NCBI GenBank assembly: GCA_028288395.1
Contig: JAQBNV010000630.1
Coordinates: 1-11,329, forward strand
Source: Adhaeribacter sp.
GTDB taxonomy: Bacteria; Bacteroidota; Bacteroidia; Cytophagales; Hymenobacteraceae
Direction: 5' to 3'
Length of the DNA stretch: 11,329 nt
Below the pieces are notes generated by a model that did no database searches, was not told where the DNA came from, and saw nothing but the letters and a program-made list of their open reading frames with translations. Below are positions 6,577 through 11,329 of this stretch, piece by piece. Within the stretch, counting starts at the first letter, position 1; each line of letters starts with the position of its first letter. The translations under genes and the position numbers were made by a program.

Positions 6577-9084
6577 ATGAAAAAGAATATCAGCATCAAC
6601 TTACAAGGCATGATTTTTCATATAGAGGAAGATGGCTACGAACAGCTCAGCCAATATCTGGCAGCTATAAAGGCATATTTCTCGGCCTACGCCGGGCATG
6701 AAGAAATTATTGCGGATATAGAAGCCCGTATTGCCGAAATATTTTTCTCCAAACTATCGCCTACCAAGCAGGTTATCACCAGCGACGATGTGCAGGCCCT
6801 GGTGGCCCAGATGGGCAGTGTAAAAGATTTTCAGACCTTGGAAGACGACGAAACCGAGTACGCGGCGCCTTCGGCCGAACAGCCCGGCAACACCGGTTCC
6901 TTTAACCAGGCTACCGGCGAACGCCCAGCCACAGCGCGGGGAATTTACCGGGATGAAAACCGGAAAGTGTTGGGCGGGGTAGCTGCCGGCATTGCTAATT
7001 ACCTGAACCTGGACCCACTGTGGATTCGTTTTGTTTTTGTTTTTCTGACGGTGCTTTTTGCCATACCAGGCGGCTTTCCGGCCGGATTAATCATGGTGGC
7101 CTACATACTTTGCTGGGTGTCTTTTCCGGTAAACTATTCTTTACCCGAAACAACTCCTAAAAAATTATTCCGGAACCCGGATGGCAAAAAACTCGGTGGT
7201 GTAGCCGGCGGCATTGCTTTATATTTTGGGATGGATGTAGCCGTTATCCGGTTGTTGTTTTTAATTTCCGCTTTTCTGGGCGGCTTTGGTCTCGTGGCTT
7301 ATATTATCCTCTGGATAATATTGCCCGAGGCCTCCTCGATCACCGACCGGGTACAAATGCAGGGAAACCCGGTGACCCTTTCGAGCATTGAAGAATCTTT
7401 AAAAACTAATTTGCGCATGCACGATGAAGATGGCCGGGAAAACCCTTTAGCCCGCGCCGTCTTGTTCCCGGTGCGCTTCATAACCCACATATTTGCCGCT
7501 ATAGCGCGTATTCTCGGACCCGTTATCAGTTTCCTGATTGGTTTAATCCGCATCCTGGCCGGCACTTTACTCATTCTGATTGCCGGCACCCTTATATTTG
7601 GTTTGCTTTTAATGGCCTTCACTGCTTTAGGCCTGTTAGATGGGTCCGATTTTATTAGTACAGATGTTCCTTTCGCCCTATTAATCAACACCTTTCCGGC
7701 TTATGGCCTAGTAGCCGGTTTTTTTGCCGGCCTTATTCCCTGTATTTTTATTCTGGTACTGGCTTTGGGTTTATTGCTCAAGCGTTTTTACCTCCGTCCG
7801 GCTATTGGCTGGTCTTTTTTTGGCATCTGGATTCTTAGTATTTTTGTACTGGTTCTTTCGATTATTCAGTTCCGGAATAATTTCCGGGAGAACGGCGAAT
7901 ACACCTCTCAGAAAGATTTTCCGGTTACAACTTATCAAACCATTCTGCTGAAAGCCCGCGACACCGATTCGTTCCGTAACGGTTACGTCCCGATAGAAGT
8001 ACAAAGCTACCCGGGCAATACCGTAAAAATAATACAGGAATTCCGGGCAAAAGGAGCCAACGAAGCCGAAGCTGTGCGCAATGCCGCCATGATAAGTTAC
8101 CGTGCCGAACAACAAGATTCTGTTATCACTTTCGATTATAATTATAAGTTTAAACCTGAAGCAATTTACCGGGAGCAGGATTTATCTTTAAGATTATTAC
8201 TACCCGAAAGCAAGAAATTCCGGCTCTCCAAAAATTTTGCCGAGATGCTACCCGGCTCTGCTTTCGACCGAGATTTAAATAATCAGGAAAAAAGTAAATA
8301 TTTGTGGCAAGTAAAAAAGAACGGCTTTGTTTGTCTGGATTGCCCCGCCATCGATACTACCGCCACTATATCGGAATCAAACAGATCAAATTTTGACGTA
8401 AACGACCAGACCAGCCTAAGTTCGCCGTTACGCAACGAAAATGATTATGATAATAATACCCGTTCTTTCAACTTTTCTAATTTCCAACGGGTGCATGTTG
8501 GTGGTATTTACCATGTTAAGGTTCGGCAAGGCGATTCATTTTCCGTGACAGCCCGGGGCGGTAACGAAGAACTTAAAGATCTGGAAATAAAACAAGATGG
8601 TGATAGATTGGAAGTAAAACCCCGTCACAACCGTTTCCGCTTCTCGCTCAACGACCGCGAACCAGTACTTATTACGGTAGTAATGCCGGCCCTGAAAGAA
8701 CTTGATTTATCCGGGGCGGTAAAAGCCGATGCCAGCGGCTTTACCGCCGAGGGTTTCCGGTTAAACCAATCTGGTGCCGTAGAGAGCGCATTATCTATAA
8801 AGTGTAAAGAACTAAATATTGATTTAAGCGGTGCTTGTCAGGCATCCGTGGCCGGCAGCGGCGAGCGCATCAACATTGATGCATCCGGTGCCAGCCAGGT
8901 ACGGGCGGGGGGCTTTAAATCTACAAATGCCAAAGTAGAACTGGCCGGAGCCAGCAACGCGCGGGTATTTGTTACAGAAGATTTAAAGGCCAATGTTTCC
9001 GGACCCAGCCACTTAACCTACAAAGGCAATCCAAAAAATGTAGATTCTGACCAATCCAGCATGGGCAGTATCGAAGAAGATTAA
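6577..9084 (+). CDS. PspC-domain membrane protein with C-terminal DUF2807 domain
   Basis: Inner-membrane protein of 835 residues, probably an envelope-stress sensor or effector; its exact activity is unknown. The first ~95 residues are soluble and mostly helical (EEIIADIEARIAEIFF), resembling the HAAS-type domains often encoded beside PadR; I hold that loosely. A polar linker leads to two tandem PspC domains, about 120-185 (KVLGGVAAGIANYLNLDPLW) and 195-251 (KKLGGVAGGIALYFGMD), each with a membrane helix pair. Further membrane segments lie at about 317-355 and 369-432. After a region of about 200 residues that should lie outside the membrane comes a DUF2807 (head-GIN type) beta-solenoid, about 630-820, with six turns carrying SGA/AGA/SGP. 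The ATG at 6577 was chosen because it gives a natural start (MKKNISINLQG) four bases after padR stops; the in-frame ATG at 6538 would overlap padR by 35 bases. Confidence 0.9.
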   Translation: MKKNISINLQGMIFHIEEDGYEQLSQYLAAIKAYFSAYAGHEEIIADIEARIAEIFFSKLSPTKQVITSDDVQALVAQMGSVKDFQTLEDDETEYAAPSAEQPGNTGSFNQATGERPATARGIYRDENRKVLGGVAAGIANYLNLDPLWIRFVFVFLTVLFAIPGGFPAGLIMVAYILCWVSFPVNYSLPETTPKKLFRNPDGKKLGGVAGGIALYFGMDVAVIRLLFLISAFLGGFGLVAYIILWIILPEASSITDRVQMQGNPVTLSSIEESLKTNLRMHDEDGRENPLARAVLFPVRFITHIFAAIARILGPVISFLIGLIRILAGTLLILIAGTLIFGLLLMAFTALGLLDGSDFISTDVPFALLINTFPAYGLVAGFFAGLIPCIFILVLALGLLLKRFYLRPAIGWSFFGIWILSIFVLVLSIIQFRNNFRENGEYTSQKDFPVTTYQTILLKARDTDSFRNGYVPIEVQSYPGNTVKIIQEFRAKGANEAEAVRNAAMISYRAEQQDSVITFDYNYKFKPEAIYREQDLSLRLLLPESKKFRLSKNFAEMLPGSAFDRDLNNQEKSKYLWQVKKNGFVCLDCPAIDTTATISESNRSNFDVNDQTSLSSPLRNENDYDNNTRSFNFSNFQRVHVGGIYHVKVRQGDSFSVTARGGNEELKDLEIKQDGDRLEVKPRHNRFRFSLNDREPVLITVVMPALKELDLSGAVKADASGFTAEGFRLNQSGAVESALSIKCKELNIDLSGACQASVAGSGERINIDASGASQVRAGGFKSTNAKVELAGASNARVFVTEDLKANVSGPSHLTYKGNPKNVDSDQSSMGSIEED

Positions 9085-9154
9085 TTTTTAATGCTTAGCC
9101 AAGCCTGTGAGTTAAAATAAAACTATGAAAAAGTGATGCTTTATTTTTTTGACC

Positions 9155-9200
9155 TAAACCCGGTGGTTATTTATTTTAATAATCACCGGGTTTATTTTTT
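9155..9200 (+). terminator. Intrinsic terminator of the padR-pspC operon
   Basis: A 17-base-pair hairpin, left arm 9155-9171 (core AAACCCGGTGGTTATT) and right arm 9178-9194, has a 6-base TATTTT loop, one G-U pair and no bulge. TTTTTT follows directly at 9195-9200. It lies 70 bases past the stop of the PspC gene. No T-run follows the hairpin on the other strand, so it acts rightward only. Confidence 0.92.
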
Positions 9201-9376
9201 ACTACAACCGAAAGACTACGCTATTTTGAGCACGGCGTGCGGGTCGCATATTATGATTTAAAGCAAAGAAAACAGCCAAACGCCGCAGGCATTATTTCAA
9301 AGATGCAACCGATTAATATTTCCTTGTCTAAAATTGATTCCTTTTATAGATATTGCATCGGCATTATTGTTAATAT

Positions 9377-9382
9377 GGAAGG
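9377..9382 (+). promoter_or_regulatory. Ribosome-binding site GGAAGG for the GT-C gene
   Basis: GGAAGG lies nine bases before the ATG at 9392. Good Shine-Dalgarno matches are uncommon in this phylum, so this one supports the chosen start. The nearby ATG at 9375 is out of frame with the gene. Confidence 0.5.
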
Positions 9383-9391
9383 TCTATTCCT

Positions 9392-10888
9392 ATGGCTTTG
9401 AAACCTGTTACTTTTAATAAGGATAAACTTTATTTTTCTTTTTTAATACTTTTTTTTATTGGTGGTTTAATCAGAATATTCAGACATGAAATGTGGCTGG
9501 ATGAAACAGAGCCCTGGCTTTTGGCGCGTGACAGCGCATCTTTCGCCGAAATGCTGTATAACAAACGTTATGAGGGGCATCCGGCATTGTGGTATTCTAT
9601 TCTGTTTATAATTACCCGTTTTACCACCAATGTAAGTGTAATGCAAATCCTGCATGTATTTATAATGACGGGATTTGTGTATTTATTTTTGAAATCTCCT
9701 TTCAATTTTTATTTTAAAATACTCTTTTGTCTGGGATATTTTATTTTTTATGAATATCTGATTTTATCGCGCCTTTATGCGCCCGGATTACTTTTAACAG
9801 CTTGCCTCTGCTATCTGTACCAACATAAAAACAAAAACCCGCTCTTACTTTCGCCGCTCTTATTTTTACTGGCTCAAACAAACCTGTTTGGTTTAATATT
9901 TACTTGTGGATTTTTATTACTACTTACCTACGAGCATCTTTCGAAACCGGCGGTGCCCGGGAATCGCCAGTTTGGTACTACTATATTAGGTTTTAGCTTG
10001 GTTTCAGCAGGGATACTCCTGGCCATTTACTCCATGATTCCGCCGGCAGATACATATTTTGCCGCTGGCTGGAATTTTAGATGGGAGATGGAAAATATAC
10101 TTAAAGTATTAGGCGCCCTATGGACCGGCTTCGTACCTTTTCCCATCATCTATGTGGAGTTCTGGAATTACAATATTATTCAATCTGTTAACTACCGGGC
10201 TACCTTAGGTATAATTATTTATATCCTGACCTTATCTTATTTTTTCAGATCGCCGAAAGTTTTACTTTTATACTTATTCCTGACCACCAGTATTTTGTCA
10301 TTTTTTTATATTAAATTTTTTGGTACCACCCGCCACCATGGTCATCTCTTCATGGCTTTTATTTTTTGCTTGTGGCTGCTTCCGGCTGTAAAAAATCCAT
10401 TTGCCGGGTCCCATTCATTTTTTACCCAAAAAAGTATTCGCCACTGGGGTATTTACCTGATTTTATTCATAAATATCTCTGCAGGCGTGTTTGCGTCAGC
10501 CATAGATTGGGTTTATCCGTTCGCGCCGAATAAGCAAGCCTCAATATTTCTGAAACAATTTCGATATGAATATATTTTGGTCGCCCAGGATAATTTTCAT
10601 ACATCTTCAGTATCTGCCTATTTAAATAAATTAATTTATTTCCCTAAACTTAAAAAATTTGGCAGCTTTTACCAATTGGCTTACCGGGATAAAAAAGAAA
10701 TAACGTCCACAGAAACAATCCAGGCAGGCTTTAACCTCCAAAAAAGGCTAAAAAAGCCAGTTATTGTTATTTTGAACGAAAAACTGGAAGCATTTAAAAG
10801 CTTTAAAAACCTTAAAGAAGTTTATATAACAGATGGCTCAATTTTAGGAAAACCGGTTTACCATTTATATCTGATTTCTAATAATTAA
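9392..10888 (+). CDS. GT-C-fold integral membrane glycosyltransferase-like protein
   Basis: Polytopic inner-membrane protein of 498 residues with about ten hydrophobic segments, from FSFLILFFIGGLIRIF (15-30) to IYLILFINISAGVFASA (354-370), and a soluble C-terminal tail of about 125 residues. The first outer loop carries MWLDETEPWLLARDS (34-48) and RYEGHPALWY (59-68). An acidic D/E pair just after the first helix is the hallmark of GT-C enzymes (PMT/ArnT type), which move sugars from polyprenyl-phosphate carriers on the periplasmic side. SRLYAPG (126-132) and GTTRHHGHLF (311-320) also look conserved in this GHPALWY-type family, whose members are usually left as hypothetical proteins. Donor and acceptor cannot be read from the sequence. 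It stands alone behind a terminator and looks richer in A+T than the genes to its left, as polysaccharide genes often are. Its downstream neighbours suggest surface glycan work. Confidence 0.75.
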   Translation: MALKPVTFNKDKLYFSFLILFFIGGLIRIFRHEMWLDETEPWLLARDSASFAEMLYNKRYEGHPALWYSILFIITRFTTNVSVMQILHVFIMTGFVYLFLKSPFNFYFKILFCLGYFIFYEYLILSRLYAPGLLLTACLCYLYQHKNKNPLLLSPLLFLLAQTNLFGLIFTCGFLLLLTYEHLSKPAVPGNRQFGTTILGFSLVSAGILLAIYSMIPPADTYFAAGWNFRWEMENILKVLGALWTGFVPFPIIYVEFWNYNIIQSVNYRATLGIIIYILTLSYFFRSPKVLLLYLFLTTSILSFFYIKFFGTTRHHGHLFMAFIFCLWLLPAVKNPFAGSHSFFTQKSIRHWGIYLILFINISAGVFASAIDWVYPFAPNKQASIFLKQFRYEYILVAQDNFHTSSVSAYLNKLIYFPKLKKFGSFYQLAYRDKKEITSTETIQAGFNLQKRLKKPVIVILNEKLEAFKSFKNLKEVYITDGSILGKPVYHLYLISNN

Positions 10889-11067
10889 ATTTTTAAGGCT
10901 TACTTAATATTTTGTTTTACACTAAGAAAATGGGGATGTATTTAGAGGAAATGGTTCTGAATAAATATCTTAATTTAGGGCGTTCCGGATTTTCTTCTAT
11001 GTTTGCTAATCATAAATCTTTCACCGAAGTTTTATAAAACGTTAAAACACGATCATTGATTTGAAAT

Positions 11068-11098
11068 TTTGGAATATCATTTTTTAAGCCTAATTTTG
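11068..11098 (+). promoter_or_regulatory. Promoter of the YIDPGxGS miniprotein gene
   Basis: TTTG at 11068-11071, exactly 19 bases, then TAATTTTG at 11091-11098: every fixed position of the Bacteroidota consensus is present. The expected start of transcription is near 11105, leaving a leader of under 20 bases before the GTG at 11123. This supports both the short gene and its unusual start codon. Confidence 0.75.
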
Positions 11099-11122
11099 AT
11101 TTAATACTAAAAATTTATTTAA

Positions 11123-11266
11123 GTGTCTTTCTTAGCTTATATAGACCCAGGTAATGGAAGTTTTCTTATTCAGCTTATAATTGCAGGATTATTAGGGATA
11201 GGCTATACATTAAGATTGTATTGGAGTAAGGTGAAAAATTTCTTCAACCGGAACGCTAAAAAATAA
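11123..11266 (+). CDS. YIDPGxGS-motif membrane miniprotein (47 residues)
   Basis: A very short membrane protein starting at GTG. Residues 2-13 are SFLAYIDPGNGS, followed by one hydrophobic helix (FLIQLIIAGLLGIGYTL, about 14-30) and a basic tail (LRLYWSKVKNFFNRNAKK). This layout of a YIDPGTGS-like head, one helix and a lysine-rich tail is a recurring, functionally uncharacterized small-protein family that I recall near polysaccharide or alkaline-phosphatase-superfamily genes. An in-frame TAA lies directly before the GTG (11120-11122), so the gene cannot start earlier, and a later start would lose the conserved head. A consensus promoter ends 24 bases upstream. The usual Thr of PGTGS is Asn here. 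It lies 13 bases before the next frame, so the two are probably cotranscribed. Its role may be anchoring or regulation of glycan-assembly enzymes, but that is a guess. Confidence 0.75.
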   Translation: MSFLAYIDPGNGSFLIQLIIAGLLGIGYTLRLYWSKVKNFFNRNAKK

Positions 11267-11279
11267 GAAGCTCACATTT

Positions 11280-11329
11280 GTGACCAATAATAGCATAGGA
11301 AGTTCTTTCAGAGATCCCAGTGGTTTCAT
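11280..11329 (+). CDS. Possible class I SAM-dependent methyltransferase (N-terminal fragment only)
   Basis: Only 16 full codons are visible. From GTG at 11280 the frame reads MTNNSIGSSFRDPSGF and runs off the window. I recall S-FRDPSGF near the N-terminus of a group of class I methyltransferases in surface-glycan loci, typically followed by an IYRQVN-like stretch, which would lie just outside. The frame begins 13 bases after the miniprotein stop, and an AAGAAG stretch at 11265-11270 could be its ribosome-binding site. The identification rests on a short motif and context, so it is tentative. Confidence 0.4.
   Translation, partial: MTNNSIGSSFRDPSGF

Larger units (their letters stand above)
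9085..9391. other. Intergenic region: terminator followed by apparently empty sequence
   Basis: This stretch of 307 bases starts with a spacer and the strong terminator at 9155-9200. The remaining 190 bases show no convincing coding frame. GATGCAA (9302-9308) and TTGCATC (9353-9359) form a weak inverted repeat, and a GGAAGG ribosome-binding site sits at 9377-9382. I could not find a well-matched promoter for the next gene, although the terminator implies one should be here. Confidence 0.6.

Noticed and set aside
7299..8115. Open frames on both strands inside the PspC gene
   Set aside because: They overlap a long gene with clear PspC and DUF2807 domains. Their composition mirrors the hydrophobic membrane segments read in other frames.
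9302..9359. GATGCAA...TTGCATC inverted repeat before the GT-C gene
   Set aside because: Seven-base arms 44 bases apart can easily occur by chance. No promoter element aligns with them.
9467..9655. 62-codon minus-strand frame within the GT-C gene
   Set aside because: It is antisense to the conserved WLDETEPW/GHPALWY segment and has no independent support.
11029..11040. Perfect palindrome GTTTTATAAAAC
   Set aside because: It is a short AT-rich palindrome expected by chance in such sequence, and no promoter element overlaps it.
11210..11329. Minus-strand frame starting with ATG at the right edge
   Set aside because: It covers only about 40 codons, runs antisense to the YIDPGxGS gene and has no family resemblance. 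The plus-strand reading is better supported.
1..11329. CRISPR arrays, tRNA or rRNA genes, insertion sequences, defence genes
   Set aside because: I found no regularly spaced repeats, cloverleaf-like sequences, transposase motifs or known defence domains on either strand.

Overview
The window looks like chromosomal DNA from a Bacteroidota bacterium, most likely a Cytophagales/Hymenobacteraceae member (Adhaeribacter- or Pontibacter-like; this placement is inference). The reasons are type IX secretion (T9SS) genes found only in this phylum, promoters of the Bacteroidota form TTTG-N19/20-TAnnTTTG instead of -35/-10 boxes, weak Shine-Dalgarno sequences, and a PspC/DUF2807 membrane protein typical of the group. 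I see no tRNA, rRNA, insertion sequence, CRISPR array or phage gene.

Left part (1-5894, minus strand): a two-gene T9SS operon. The first gene (5894-4791) encodes a PorV/PorQ-family outer-membrane beta-barrel protein. Fourteen bases on, the second (4776 to beyond base 1) encodes a very large secreted C25 (gingipain-like) protease of the PorU2 type. It has an intact His/Cys pair, CARDB-like and other beta domains, a segment resembling the ILEI/FAM3 domain, and a C-terminal YPYPNPF motif. Its frame is open for 1592 codons and runs off the window. In the standard T9SS, PorU is the sortase that removes the C-terminal signal of cargo and attaches cargo to the surface, and PorV is its shuttle partner, so this pair looks like a paralogous attachment module.

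Middle (5895-9200, plus strand): a 339-base divergent promoter region, then a PadR-family repressor and, four bases later, an 835-residue protein with an N-terminal cytoplasmic helical domain, two PspC domains, more membrane helices and a C-terminal DUF2807 beta-solenoid. This is a compact regulator plus envelope-sensor unit with a strong promoter, a repeated candidate operator box and a strong terminator.

Right part (9201-11329, plus strand): a GT-C-fold integral membrane glycosyltransferase-like protein. After it comes a well-formed promoter driving a 47-residue YIDPGxGS-type membrane miniprotein, and then the first codons of what looks like a class I methyltransferase with the FRDPSGF signature. 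Both of these last genes use GTG starts. This looks like the beginning of a cell-surface glycan locus that continues past the window.
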